From NCBI RefSeq assembly GCF_001190945.1, contig NZ_CP011112.1, positions 4,960,001 to 5,024,000 on the forward strand: DNA of 64,000 bases, in the 5' to 3' direction. Below are positions 1 through 9,153 of the stretch, piece after piece. The notes beneath the pieces are model-generated. The model was not told where the DNA came from. It searched no databases and saw only the letters and a list, made by a program, of their open reading frames with translations. A program made the translations under genes and the position numbers. Position 1 is the first letter of the stretch. The number at the start of each line of letters is the position of its first letter. Source of the stretch: Luteipulveratus mongoliensis. GTDB taxonomy: Bacteria > Actinomycetota > Actinomycetes > Actinomycetales > Dermatophilaceae.

Positions 1-123
1 CAGCTGCCCGAGCGATGGGCGCTGATCGATGAGGTGCCCAAGACGAGTGTGGGCAAGTTCGACAAGAAGGTGCTGCGCCAGCGGTACGCCGACGGCGAGC
101 TCGAGGTGCAGGAGGCGCATTAG
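1..123 (+). CDS. Acyl-CoA synthetase/ligase (AMP-binding), C-terminal end only
   Basis: The window opens inside this gene; only the last 40 residues are present. They carry [13 protein letters not shown], the conserved C-terminal motif of ANL-superfamily acyl-CoA ligases, whose first lysine (PKTSVGK context) is in the mobile C-terminal lid that completes the adenylation step. It probably activates a fatty acid as its CoA thioester. Substrate cannot be told from this fragment. The gene ends with TAG and faces the next gene convergently. Confidence 0.75.
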   Translation, partial: QLPERWALIDEVPKTSVGKFDKKVLRQRYADGELEVQEAH

Positions 124-168
124 AGCGGCGTCACCCCGCGGCCGAGGTGACGCCGCCCCGATCCAGGG

Positions 169-486
169 CTACGGGTTGCAGGTGGTCCCGCCGTCTCCCG
201 CGGCGACGTCGTCCATCCGGACCCAGCCGCCGCCCCAGTTCGCAGTGAGGTGGTAGCGGCCGTTGTTGTTCTCGTAGACCTCGAAGGTGTTGCATGCGGC
301 CTTCCACCCGTGGGAGTTCGAGGAGCCGGACGAGCCGTCGTACCAGGGAGTGGTCGGCACGTTGCTCTTGACGTGCTTCACGTACGTCGCGGCGTCCGCG
401 TGCGCGGCGTCGGGCGCCGACATCCCCAGGGCGGCCGCACCTGCGGCACAGACGAGCAGGATCGACAGTGTCTTGGACCGTGTCAT
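169..486 (-). CDS. Small secreted protein, unknown function
   Basis: This is a 105-residue protein with a Sec-type signal peptide (MTRSK, hydrophobic core, cleavage near the Ala-rich AHADA around residue 31). The mature part is about 75 residues, rich in Gly, Asn and Trp, with two cysteines (KAACNTF and TTCNP) that could form one disulphide. I chose the ATG at 486 because AAGGAG lies 8 nt upstream; the in-frame ATG at 492 is too close to that site. No family was recognised. It is monocistronic between an acyl-CoA ligase and a transporter. Confidence 0.65.
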   Translation of the reverse strand: MTRSKTLSILLVCAAGAAALGMSAPDAAHADAATYVKHVKSNVPTTPWYDGSSGSSNSHGWKAACNTFEVYENNNGRYHLTANWGGGWVRMDDVAAGDGGTTCNP

Positions 487-603
487 GGTCATTCTCCTTG
501 CGGACGGAGCGGATGTCGCACGCCCGGGGTCGGGCAACGAGATCCTTTCTCCCGCAACGGATGTAGCGCCACGGACAGAACCCGGACAATCTGCTGTACG
601 GGT

Positions 604-1569
604 TCAGCCCCTCGAGCGGCGGTTGCTCACCGCGACGCCGACGATGCAGATCGCGCCACCGACGAGCGTGATCGTCGTGGGCACCTCGTCCAGGAACAGC
701 CACGACATGAACACCGTGCACACCGTCGTGAGGTAGCCGACCAACGGGCCGATCCGCCCGGCCGACATGTGCCGCAGCGCGTAGGCGTACGTCGTGAAGG
801 CGATCGCGGTCGAGAACGCGCCCAGGTAGACCATGCCCACGATGGCCGATGTCGGCGCACTGCCCAGTTCGCCCGCCAGCTGACCACTGAACGGCAGCAT
901 CGCGATCACCCCGACCACGCTGCCGAGCCAGATGGCTCGCAGACCGTCGATGTCGCGAAGGGTGACCTTCTGGACCAGGACGGAGACGGCGTACAGGACG
1001 GCCGCGACCAGCCCGAGCACGACGCCGACCGTGTCCGCGTGGCTGTCCGCACCACCAGCGCCGAGGGTCATGACGCCGACCCCGATGAAGCCGATGACAC
1101 AGCCCACGATGACCGGACGCGGGAAGCCCTCGGCCAGGAACATGCCCGCGCCGAGAGCCATCAGGATCGGCGCGGCGTTGACGAGCAGTGCGGCGGTGCC
1201 GGCGTCCACGTGACGCTCGGCGGTGTTGAGGACGTAGTTGTAGCCGGCGAACCACATCACGCCGTACGCCACCACGCGGCCGAGCGCGGCCCCGCGAGGG
1301 ATCAGCGGCCGGGTGCCGCCTCGCAGCACGAACGGTGTCAGCACGAGCGCCGCGACGGCCACCCGCAGGAGCGCCATCGGCCCGGCCGACAGACCGGTGC
1401 CGGAGTGGCGGATCACCACGAAGGATGACGCCCAGAGCAGGATCGTCACGCCGGCAGCCAGGGCCGCCTTGGCCGAGATCGTCTGAGGTACAACGGTTTT
1501 GGTCTCTGAGGGCGCTGTGGTCGCCGCGGTGCCCGTGCTCATGTCCTCCATCGTCGCGTCGTACGACAC
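604..1569 (-). CDS. EamA/DMT-superfamily transporter
   Basis: The protein has 321 residues with about ten hydrophobic helices arranged as two repeated halves, the layout of the EamA (DUF6) domain pair in drug/metabolite exporters. Each half begins with a segment like LLWASSFVVIRHSG or AVLYAVSVLVQKV. It most likely exports a small metabolite or amino acid through the cytoplasmic membrane; the substrate is unknown. The GTG at 1569 gives a 25-30 residue hydrophilic N-terminus; ATG codons at 1551 and 1542 are alternatives, the last with GGAGG just upstream. Confidence 0.85.
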   Translation of the reverse strand: MSYDATMEDMSTGTAATTAPSETKTVVPQTISAKAALAAGVTILLWASSFVVIRHSGTGLSAGPMALLRVAVAALVLTPFVLRGGTRPLIPRGAALGRVVAYGVMWFAGYNYVLNTAERHVDAGTAALLVNAAPILMALGAGMFLAEGFPRPVIVGCVIGFIGVGVMTLGAGGADSHADTVGVVLGLVAAVLYAVSVLVQKVTLRDIDGLRAIWLGSVVGVIAMLPFSGQLAGELGSAPTSAIVGMVYLGAFSTAIAFTTYAYALRHMSAGRIGPLVGYLTTVCTVFMSWLFLDEVPTTITLVGGAICIVGVAVSNRRSRG

Positions 1570-1668
1570 CTCAGGACAAGCGAACTTTCCTACGTATCTG
1601 TTAAGCGATTCTGCATGGTCGGGCGTCGGCCCCCCGCAGCGCCGACGCCCGACATCGTGTCCGCCGCC

Positions 1669-2586
1669 TCAGCGTCGGGGGATCTGAAACGTCGTGGTCG
1701 GAGCGCGGTGGTCGCTGCCGGCGATCTCCACGACGTCGACGCCCACCGGAGTGAGCCCACGGCTGAGGATGTGATCGGGCCTGGTGAGGGGAAAGCCGGC
1801 CGGCCAGGTGAACCCGAACCCGTCGCGCGCCTCGTGCAGCGAGCGGGTGAGGAGAGAAAAGCGTCGGTCGGTCGACGCGGTGTTGAGGTCGCCGAGGACA
1901 AGCACTCGCCCTGAGCGGTCCCCATCGATGTGCTGGGCCAGGGCTCGTAGGGCCCCATCTCGACCCGCCGTCCGCCCGAGGCGGATCGAGGCGAGATGCA
2001 CGGCGTACAGAGCGATCTCGCCACGCGGGGTCGACACTCGAGCGCGGAGCGCACGCGGCCAGCCCTGAGCGAGATCGAGAGGCTGACAGTCCGTCATCGG
2101 GTACCTGCTCCACACCGCAACGGTTCCCACCGACCGGCTGTACGGATGGTCCTGTCCGAGCGCTCGGCGGAGCACCGACCTGGTGCGCTGGGTGACCTCT
2201 TGGACCACAACGATGTCCGCCTCTGACCGCGCGAGCTGATGGGCGGCGCGGTCGACCTCCTGGTTGCCGGCGCCGATGTTGACGCTCAGCACCCGAAGGC
2301 TTCCTCCACCGTCAACTGCGGATGCCGTACGCCGGAACTCGGGTCCGAACATCGCAGCACAGACGACGGCTGGGACCAGTGCGGCGACCAGGCCCGCCCG
2401 GGACCGTAGGCCGACCGCACACACCAGGAGCAAGGCGACAGGTACGACGAGCCACGGCAGCACGCTGTCGAGCGCCGTTCCGAACCCGCCCACGTCCGGG
2501 ATCAACCGATGACCGAGCAGCACACCAACAAGGCTGACTGCGAGCGCAGTCACGGCCAGGTCGCGACCTCGGGAGAACACCTTCAT
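1669..2586 (-). CDS. Membrane-anchored endonuclease/exonuclease/phosphatase-family protein
   Basis: The protein has 305 residues. Two or three hydrophobic helices occupy roughly the first 90 residues, then a full EEP (DNase I-like) domain follows. Visible EEP motifs are SVNIGAGN near the domain start, VVVQEV with the metal-binding Glu, VLGDLNTAS with the Asp/Asn pair, and SDHRAP with the catalytic His near the end. Actinobacterial proteins of this layout are annotated as vancomycin-resistance-like or phosphodiesterase-like EEP proteins; the catalytic domain is probably external. An upstream GTG at 2607 is an alternative start. Confidence 0.85.
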   Translation of the reverse strand: MKVFSRGRDLAVTALAVSLVGVLLGHRLIPDVGGFGTALDSVLPWLVVPVALLLVCAVGLRSRAGLVAALVPAVVCAAMFGPEFRRTASAVDGGGSLRVLSVNIGAGNQEVDRAAHQLARSEADIVVVQEVTQRTRSVLRRALGQDHPYSRSVGTVAVWSRYPMTDCQPLDLAQGWPRALRARVSTPRGEIALYAVHLASIRLGRTAGRDGALRALAQHIDGDRSGRVLVLGDLNTASTDRRFSLLTRSLHEARDGFGFTWPAGFPLTRPDHILSRGLTPVGVDVVEIAGSDHRAPTTTFQIPRR

Positions 2587-2648
2587 GCCGGCACACTGAC
2601 CAAGCACGATGAGAGGTAGATGAGAAGGCGGCTGCGATCATCGCCTCT

Positions 2649-3344
2649 ATGGCTGACCACGACCGTCCTACTGCGGTCCTCGTCGTCGATGACGAGCCCG
2701 CGGTGCGCGAGGCGATCACCGATGCGCTCACGGTGCATGGGTACGACGTGACGTCCGCGATGGACGGCGGGGAAGCACTTGCCGTGCTGGCCAGCCGCGA
2801 CGTGGACCTGGTCCTGCTGGACGTCGTGATGCCCGGCCTCGACGGGCTAGGGGTCTGCCGCGCCCTTCGAGCCGCAGGTGACCGTACGCCCATCCTCATG
2901 CTGACGGCCCGCTCCGAGACACCTGACCGAGTGGCAGGGCTGGACGCCGGGGCCGACGACTATCTCGTCAAGCCGTTCGACCTCGGCGAGCTGCTCGCCC
3001 GAGTCCGCGCGCTTCTCCGTCGCAGCGCCCCGACACTGGACGAGGCTCCGCTGGTCTTCGACGACCTCGAGCTCGACGCGGCCGCTCGGCAGGGTCGCCG
3101 TGGCGAACGCGTCATCCAGTTCAGCCAGACCGAGTTCGCCCTGCTGGAGCTGCTCGTACGCCACCCCGGTCAGGTGCTGACCCGGGACGTCATCGTCGAG
3201 CGGGTCTGGGGCTATGACCTCGGGCCGACGAGCAACTCGATCGAGGTCTACATCCGCTACCTGCGCCAGAAGCTGGAGGCGGACGGTGAGCCGCGTCTCG
3301 TTCACACGGTGCGCGGCGCTGGGTACCAGCTGAGGCTTTCGTGA
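2649..3344 (+). CDS. OmpR-family two-component response regulator
   Basis: The protein has 231 residues. The receiver domain (about 1-120) shows the acidic pair D14/D15, the phosphoacceptor Asp in LLDVVMPG (D58) and the conserved Lys in VKPFD. A C-terminal winged-helix DNA-binding domain (about 130-230) ends in the typical EVYIRYLRQKLE / VRGAGYQL signature. It overlaps the following histidine kinase by 4 bp, so the two form a cognate pair transcribed as one unit. The secreted protein gene 40 bp downstream of the kinase is a plausible target or operon member. Confidence 0.95.
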   Translation: MADHDRPTAVLVVDDEPAVREAITDALTVHGYDVTSAMDGGEALAVLASRDVDLVLLDVVMPGLDGLGVCRALRAAGDRTPILMLTARSETPDRVAGLDAGADDYLVKPFDLGELLARVRALLRRSAPTLDEAPLVFDDLELDAAARQGRRGERVIQFSQTEFALLELLVRHPGQVLTRDVIVERVWGYDLGPTSNSIEVYIRYLRQKLEADGEPRLVHTVRGAGYQLRLS

Positions 3345-4660
3345 GGCGCGACTGGTGGCCGCTGCGTACGCGGCTTGCCGTCGTCGCCGCCGTCTCTGTC
3401 GCGCTCGCGATTGCGTTGGTGGCATCGGCCGGCTACATCCTGTTCGCTCGGGAGCTGCATCACCAGGTCGACCTCAACCTGACCCGCGACGCCAACCGAA
3501 TTCGCTTGCAGGTCAAGCAGAACGGTTGGGACCCGTCGCTGGCAGCGGACTGTCGTTGGCAAGGCACGCCGGCGTGCGCGAGGGTCGTTCGGGCTGCTCC
3601 ATCCGCCGGTGGTGCAGCGGCGATGCCCGTGCCGACACAAGCCCGTGAGGTAGCCACAGGTCAACGGCCTCGCTATCTGGCAGACGTGCGATCTGAGCAC
3701 GGTCAGCTGCGAATGCTGGTGCTACCACTACGAGCCGGCGAGGCCGTCCAGGTCGCCGTCCCGATCGATCCGGTCGAGGACAGCCTGGCCCGGATCAGGC
3801 GACTGCTGGCGATCATCGGACTTGGCGGTGTCGGACTGGCCTGCGCCCTGGGCTATCTCGTGTCCCGGATCAGCCTCCGTCCTGTCGCCCGCATCGCCGC
3901 GGTCAGCAAAGAGGTGGCGACGACACGAGATCCGGGACACCGCATCCCGGTACGTGGCCGGGATGCGCTGGCGCAGCTGTCCGAGAACTTCAACACGATG
4001 CTCGCCGCTCTTCAGGAATCCCTTGCCGCGCAACGCAATCTGGTCGCGGACGCCTCCCACGAGCTGCGTACGCCGTTGACGGCCCTGCGCTCGGACATCA
4101 GTCTCCTCACCCTGGCCGAACCACTCGCAGCGGCCCAGCAGGAGCGAGTCCTCCGCCGTATCGACAGCCAGCTGGTCGAGCTGACCGACCTGATCACCGA
4201 TCTCATCGAGCTGGCTCGCGGAGACCTGTCGTCAAGTGACCTCCATGACGTACGCCTCGATGAGGTCGTCGAGCACAGCCTTGCCAGTGCCCGACGGCGT
4301 TGGCCCTCACTGATCTTCGAGGCGGAGCTGAGCCCGACCGTGATCAGCGGCGCACCCGACCGGCTTGGTCGCGCGGTCACCAACCTGCTCGACAACGCCG
4401 CGAAGTTCAGTCCGGCCGCCGGCACAGTGACGATCCGGCTCACGGAGAACGACCTCCGAGTTCGAGACCGCGGACCCGGGATACCCGCGGAGGACCTCCC
4501 CCGCGTCTTCGACCGGTTCTATCGCTCGGACACGGCGCGCCAGACTCCGGGATCCGGCCTGGGGCTCGCCATCGTCGCGCAGGTCGTCCACGCCCACGGC
4601 ACCCAGATCGAGATCCGGTCACCCGAGGATGGTGGCGTCGAGGTCATCTGGCGCCTCTGA
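3341..4660 (+). CDS. Two-component sensor histidine kinase
   Basis: The protein has 439 residues and a GTG start overlapping the response-regulator stop (GTGA). There is a TM helix at about 12-35, an extracytoplasmic domain of about 110 residues with two cysteines (DCRW, ACARV), and a second TM at about 150-170. HAMP, HisKA with the phosphoacceptor His in DASHELRTPL, and HATPase_c with the N box NLLDNAAKFS and G boxes DRGPGIP and GSGLGLAIV follow. The two-Cys sensor loop suggests an extracellular signal, identity unknown. Confidence 0.95.
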   Translation: MRRDWWPLRTRLAVVAAVSVALAIALVASAGYILFARELHHQVDLNLTRDANRIRLQVKQNGWDPSLAADCRWQGTPACARVVRAAPSAGGAAAMPVPTQAREVATGQRPRYLADVRSEHGQLRMLVLPLRAGEAVQVAVPIDPVEDSLARIRRLLAIIGLGGVGLACALGYLVSRISLRPVARIAAVSKEVATTRDPGHRIPVRGRDALAQLSENFNTMLAALQESLAAQRNLVADASHELRTPLTALRSDISLLTLAEPLAAAQQERVLRRIDSQLVELTDLITDLIELARGDLSSSDLHDVRLDEVVEHSLASARRRWPSLIFEAELSPTVISGAPDRLGRAVTNLLDNAAKFSPAAGTVTIRLTENDLRVRDRGPGIPAEDLPRVFDRFYRSDTARQTPGSGLGLAIVAQVVHAHGTQIEIRSPEDGGVEVIWRL

Positions 4661-4699
4661 TCTCATCTGCCTCTCATGTGCCGCCAGCAGGGTCACGGC

Positions 4700-6652
4700 A
4701 TGAACACGTTGACTCAGCTCCCCCGACCGGGTCGCGCGGCACTCGTCGCCGGTCTAGCCATCAGCATCGCGGCACCTGGAGCCGCCTTGGCCGCGCCGGC
4801 TGCCCGACCGAGCGGGATCGCGATCCCTATCAACGGCGGCACAGCGCACATCAATCCGGCGACGCTCGAGGTGTGGGCGACCAGTCGAGACGGTCAGCGA
4901 ATCACCTTGTCCGGCAGGGCGACTGAGCGACTCGGTAAGCCCGGTCGAGTGTCGAGAGCACGTGGCGGCGCGACCTGGGCGTATCCCGACCGGCACCTCA
5001 CCGTCACCGCGTCCGCACGTGAAGGTCGTCTCGTGCTCGACATCCGCGCCGACTCGGACAGCACCCTCACCTGGCCGGTGACTGGAACCGACCGCGCGGC
5101 CACCGAGCTGCAGCTCCCGCGGGGCGAGGGCATCGGCGTACCCCTCAGCGACCCGTTCTGGAACTCATCGACAGCAGGCCTCACGAACCCCGAAGGCACC
5201 AACCTGAACGACCTCAGCATGCCGTTCTGGGGTCAGTCGATGGGCCAGCACGGCGTCAGCTACATCGTTCCCACCGACATCGGCACCAACCTGGGGTTCG
5301 TCTCCGAGAAGGGCCGTCTGCAGACTCGTGCGAGCCACGACTTCAGGCGGTCGGAGGACACCAGCACCTACACCGTCGCGTTCTCACTCACTGACGGTGC
5401 TCCGGTCGCCGCCGCCAAGGACTACCGCCGCTGGCTGTCCGCTCGGCACCAGCTGGGCAGCCTCAAGGACAAGATCCGCGCAAACCCGGAGGTCGGTCGG
5501 CTGGTCGGCGCACTGCACGCGTACGCCTGGGGTGATGGGCGTACGACGGCGGCGGTTCAGGACCTACGCCGGTTGGGGATCTCACGGATGTGGCTTGGGT
5601 ACGACGCCGGGGGCTCGGTCATGTCGACGGATACCGTTCGTACGGCTCATGACTCGGGCTATCTCGTCGGGCCGTATGACAGCTGGAGCAACGCTCAGGA
5701 CCCGGCCACAGCTGACTCACCCGCGTCGGCCTGGGCGGACGGTGTGTGGCCCGCAGCGTGCGTACACGACGCCAAGGGGAAGCCGGTGGAAGGATTCGGC
5801 GGCCGGGGCTGCTACCTCAGCTCTCAGGCGATGCGCAACGCCGAGCCCACCAAGCATCACCTCGAGAACCGCACCCGTTCGGTGATCAAGAATGGCGCGA
5901 CCAGCTATTTCCTCGACGTCGATGCGACCGGCGAACTGTTCCAGGACTTCAGCCCGACCCACCGGATGACCAAGGCGGGTGACCGCACCAACCGCCTGGC
6001 CCGCATGCAAGGGCTCTCACGGGACAAGCACCTCGTGCTGGGCTCCGAGACGGCGGGTGGCTGGGCGAACCAGGTTCTGGCCTTCAGTCACGGCTCCAGC
6101 ACGCCCGTCGCGCCGGGGCTGTGGCCCGCCGAGCGCAACAAGGAGGCATGGGGCGCGTACTGGCCCGCCGACCGCCCCGGGTTCTTCTTCAAGCCCGCCA
6201 CCCTCCCCGCGAACGTCGCGCGCGCGATGTTCGAACCGCGCTACCGCGTGCCGCTGTACGAGACCGTCCTGCACGACTCCGTGGTCAGCGTGGACCGATG
6301 GGAGCTGTCGCTGTACAAGCTGCCGGCACAGCAGAAGTCCCGAATCCTCCTCGCCATGCTGTACAACACCCCGCTCAACCTCGTGCTCGACCGAGCGGCC
6401 ATCAAGGAGCACGGCACCCAGATCGCGCAGCTGCAGAAGTTCTTCGCCCAGATCCAGAAGGCCGCCGGCACCGAACCCATGACCGACTTCCGCCGACTGA
6501 CCAAGGACGGCAGCGTGCAGCAGACCTCCTTCGGCCCCGCGCTCACGATGACCGCCAACTTCGGCAGCACGACGTACGACGGTGTCGCACCCGGGTGCGT
6601 ACGCGCGCAGACCGGTGGCTCACATGGCGAGTCGCAGACGCTGTGCCCGTGA
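4700..6652 (+). CDS. Secreted glycoside-hydrolase-like protein
   Basis: The protein has 650 residues with a Sec signal peptide (hydrophobic stretch about 14-33, cleavage near ALAAPAA). A beta-rich N-terminal region of about 220 residues precedes a TIM-barrel-like part. SRMWLGYDAGG and NGATSYFLDVDATGE resemble barrel strands carrying catalytic acids; the DVD is a candidate nucleophile region. The overall organisation resembles GH101/GH129-type hydrolases, but I cannot assign a family firmly. I chose the ATG at 4700 because the signal peptide begins there. It follows the two-component system by 40 bp. Confidence 0.6.
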   Translation: MNTLTQLPRPGRAALVAGLAISIAAPGAALAAPAARPSGIAIPINGGTAHINPATLEVWATSRDGQRITLSGRATERLGKPGRVSRARGGATWAYPDRHLTVTASAREGRLVLDIRADSDSTLTWPVTGTDRAATELQLPRGEGIGVPLSDPFWNSSTAGLTNPEGTNLNDLSMPFWGQSMGQHGVSYIVPTDIGTNLGFVSEKGRLQTRASHDFRRSEDTSTYTVAFSLTDGAPVAAAKDYRRWLSARHQLGSLKDKIRANPEVGRLVGALHAYAWGDGRTTAAVQDLRRLGISRMWLGYDAGGSVMSTDTVRTAHDSGYLVGPYDSWSNAQDPATADSPASAWADGVWPAACVHDAKGKPVEGFGGRGCYLSSQAMRNAEPTKHHLENRTRSVIKNGATSYFLDVDATGELFQDFSPTHRMTKAGDRTNRLARMQGLSRDKHLVLGSETAGGWANQVLAFSHGSSTPVAPGLWPAERNKEAWGAYWPADRPGFFFKPATLPANVARAMFEPRYRVPLYETVLHDSVVSVDRWELSLYKLPAQQKSRILLAMLYNTPLNLVLDRAAIKEHGTQIAQLQKFFAQIQKAAGTEPMTDFRRLTKDGSVQQTSFGPALTMTANFGSTTYDGVAPGCVRAQTGGSHGESQTLCP

Positions 6653-6709
6653 GTCCTGACACCGTGAATGGATGACGCTGACCGTTAAGAGGCTCTGTAC
6701 GATCGGAGC

Positions 6710-7612
6710 ATGCTTGATGTGCACCGCCTTCGTGTCCTGCGAGCCGTCGTCGCCAGTGGTTCGGTCGGAGCCGCGGCCACCACACTCGGCTACACGCCAT
6801 CCGCGGTCAGCCAACAGCTCACGACGCTCCAGCGGGAGACCGGCCTGCGGCTGGTCGAGCGGAAGGGCCGCGGCATCGAGCCGACCGCGGCCGGTCACAC
6901 TCTCGCGGCCGAGGCCGGACGGGTGCTCGAGTCGTTGTCCGGCGTCGAGGGTCTCGTCAGTGACCTGCGGGCGGGACGCGCAGGGAGCCTGTCGATCTCG
7001 TACTTCGCCTCCGCCGGGTCGGCGTGGATCCCACCGATCGTGTCCGTGCTCATCCAGGAGTTCCCGGATCTGCGCCTTGACCTGCGACTGGCCGAGCTGC
7101 GCGGCGACGAGCACAGCCATCCCGACCTCGACATCTTCGTCGCACGACCGTCGGACGCGCCCGAGCGTGACGGCTACGTCATGCACTGCTTGCTCGAAGA
7201 CCCTTATGTAGCAGCGCTTCCCATCGATCACCCGCTCGCCAGCAGGAGTCATGTGAGCCTGACCGAGCTCGCCGACGACCACTGGGTCGACAACGACTTC
7301 AACCGTGGGCCGTGCCGCCAGGTGTTCATCGACGCGTGCGCCAAGGTGGGGCTCGCTCCCGACTTCCGGATCGAGACGCACGACTACCCGACCGCGCTGT
7401 CGTTCGTCGCGGCCGGCATCGGCATCACCGTGCTCCCCGAGCTCGGCGTCGGGTCGCAGCCTGGCGTGGCGATCGTGCCGATCACCGAGCCGACCCCCGT
7501 GCGGTACGTCTACGTCGCCGTGCGAGCCGCCGTCGCCTCCAACCCGGCCGTCGTCCGCGCCCTTGAGCTCCTGCACGAGCGCGTCGACACGTCGAGCGCC
7601 GTGTCCGCCTGA
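6710..7612 (+). CDS. LysR-family transcriptional regulator
   Basis: The protein has 300 residues. The N-terminal winged HTH (about 1-60) shows the LysR pattern LRAVVASGSVGAAATTLGYT...VSQQLTTLQ, followed by a linker helix and a periplasmic-binding-protein-like effector domain (about 90-290). It stands alone between the glycosidase-like gene and a membrane protein. TACGAT at about 6698-6703 lies very close to the ATG, so a short or leaderless transcript is possible. The effector and targets are unknown; the adjacent genes are candidates. Confidence 0.92.
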   Translation: MLDVHRLRVLRAVVASGSVGAAATTLGYTPSAVSQQLTTLQRETGLRLVERKGRGIEPTAAGHTLAAEAGRVLESLSGVEGLVSDLRAGRAGSLSISYFASAGSAWIPPIVSVLIQEFPDLRLDLRLAELRGDEHSHPDLDIFVARPSDAPERDGYVMHCLLEDPYVAALPIDHPLASRSHVSLTELADDHWVDNDFNRGPCRQVFIDACAKVGLAPDFRIETHDYPTALSFVAAGIGITVLPELGVGSQPGVAIVPITEPTPVRYVYVAVRAAVASNPAVVRALELLHERVDTSSAVSA

Positions 7613-7669
7613 GGCTTGCCGTACGACCTCTGCGCCTGCCACTCTTCGGTCAGGATCTGGGGAGGTCAC

Positions 7670-8377
7670 ATGTCAACACCTGCGCTCGCGCGGCCCATGG
7701 CACGACTCGACGTCCGCTCGCGTCTGGAGTGGTGGAAGAGTCGCCGTCACGTGTCCGGCGTGATCATCCTGACGCTGTTCGCTGCGTTCATCGCGATGGC
7801 GGCATGGGCCGGTCCACGGCAGTCGCGGTACGACAACACAGACTTCGTGGAACCGCACCACTTCAGCCTCACGAGCGAACAACCGAAGTCCCTGCACGAG
7901 CTCAGCTGGTGGAGCGAAGACCTTGCCGAGCAGCTCTACACGCCGCTCGCCACGGAGCTCGGCCCCGGCGACGCGGTGCCCATGTACGTCGTGTCGGACA
8001 ACGGTGACGGTCAGGTCCAGTGGACCCAGAAGTTGTCGAACTCACCGGAGATCGCCGAGCTCCGCAAGCACGACTCGGGGGCGGAGTCGCGACCAGTGAC
8101 GACCATGCGGTGGGTGACGAACACCGCCCGCCTTCTGTCGATCTTCACGTTCATCATCATCGTCGTCGCCGATCCGCCCCGACGCGGCAACCGGTGGTAC
8201 TGGTTCTGGATGATGGGGATCCCACTCGGGCTGGGCGTCGCGTGGTTCGCGTGGACAGAGAAGATTCGCGACCCCGAGCAGCAGAAGTACCGCAAGCATG
8301 GAACGGACGGGTTCTTCACCCTGATCGGGCTCTACATCGCTGTCCAGGTCGGCTTCGGCCTGCTCGGCGGGCTCTAG
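7670..8377 (+). CDS. Polytopic membrane protein, unknown function
   Basis: The protein has 235 residues with four predicted TM helices: HVSGVIILTLFAAFIAMAAW near residue 30, FTFIIIVVA near 160, WFWMMGIPLGLGVAWFAW near 185 and a C-terminal one ending LLGGL. Between TM1 and TM2 is a soluble loop of about 100 residues. The start at 7670 is set by GGGGAGG about 6 nt upstream. No family was recognised. The gene runs convergently into the ABC transporter operon, with the two stop codons overlapping by 4 bp. Confidence 0.7.
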   Translation: MSTPALARPMARLDVRSRLEWWKSRRHVSGVIILTLFAAFIAMAAWAGPRQSRYDNTDFVEPHHFSLTSEQPKSLHELSWWSEDLAEQLYTPLATELGPGDAVPMYVVSDNGDGQVQWTQKLSNSPEIAELRKHDSGAESRPVTTMRWVTNTARLLSIFTFIIIVVADPPRRGNRWYWFWMMGIPLGLGVAWFAWTEKIRDPEQQKYRKHGTDGFFTLIGLYIAVQVGFGLLGGL

Positions 8378-9153
8378 ATGGGCTCGAGGATGCGCTTGAG
8401 GAAGGTCTGGGTCCGCGGCTCCTGAGGATCCGTGATGACTTCAGACCCGCCGCGCTCCACGATCAGGCCGCCGTCCACGAACAGCACCTGGTTAGAGACC
8501 TGCTGAGCAAAACGCACCTCGTGCGTCACGATCACCATCGTCCAGCCCTCGGCTGCGAGGTCCTTGATGACCCCGAGCACGTCCCCGACCAGCTCAGGGT
8601 CGAGTGCTGACGTCGGCTCGTCGAACAGCACCAGACTCGGCTTCAGCGCGAGCGCCCGAGCGATACCCACGCGCTGCTGCTGACCACCCGAGAGCTGGTA
8701 CGGGTACTTGTCGGCGTGCTCCGACAAGCCGACCTGCTCGAGCAGTGCGGCAGCAGCCGTACGGGCCTCCTCCTTCGAAATCCCTTGTGTCACAACGGGA
8801 CCCTCGGTGACGTTCTCGATCGTCGTCTTGTGCGGGAACAGGTTGTGCGACTGGAAGACCATGCCGCTCTTGGCGCGGTAGGTCGCCAACAGCTGCCGGT
8901 CCGCCTTGGGCAACCGGCCGCGATGGCCCGGTTTGATCGTGGAGAAGTCGACGGTGCAGTCGCCGATGCGGACGACGCCCGCGTCCGGGATCTCCAGCGC
9001 GTTGAGTGAGCGCAGCACCGTCGTCTTACCGGACCCGGACGGCCCGATGATCGTCGTCACCGTCCCCTCGGCGACATCGAAGGAGATGTCCCGGAGCACC
9101 ACATGGTCACCGAACGCCTTGGCCAGGCTCTCAACCGCCACCAGATCTGTCAT
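8374..9153 (-). CDS. Amino-acid ABC transporter ATP-binding protein
   Basis: The protein has 259 residues and complete ABC ATPase motifs: Walker A GPSGSGKTT, Q loop VFQSHNLFPH, signature LSGGQQQR, Walker B LVLFDEPTSALDPE, and the H-loop His in VIVTHEVRFA. The DPELVGDVL and VTHEVRFAQQV segments are typical of the polar-amino-acid (GlnQ/HisP) subfamily. Its start overlaps the stop of the upstream fused permease gene by 4 bp, so both are translated from one message and form one importer. Confidence 0.94.
   Translation of the reverse strand: MTDLVAVESLAKAFGDHVVLRDISFDVAEGTVTTIIGPSGSGKTTVLRSLNALEIPDAGVVRIGDCTVDFSTIKPGHRGRLPKADRQLLATYRAKSGMVFQSHNLFPHKTTIENVTEGPVVTQGISKEEARTAAAALLEQVGLSEHADKYPYQLSGGQQQRVGIARALALKPSLVLFDEPTSALDPELVGDVLGVIKDLAAEGWTMVIVTHEVRFAQQVSNQVLFVDGGLIVERGGSEVITDPQEPRTQTFLKRILEPI

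Noticed and set aside
131-1255. Long minus-strand frame overlapping the small secreted protein and the EamA transporter
   Set aside because: Arg/Gly-rich shadow of the transporter gene; no family signature and no ribosome site.
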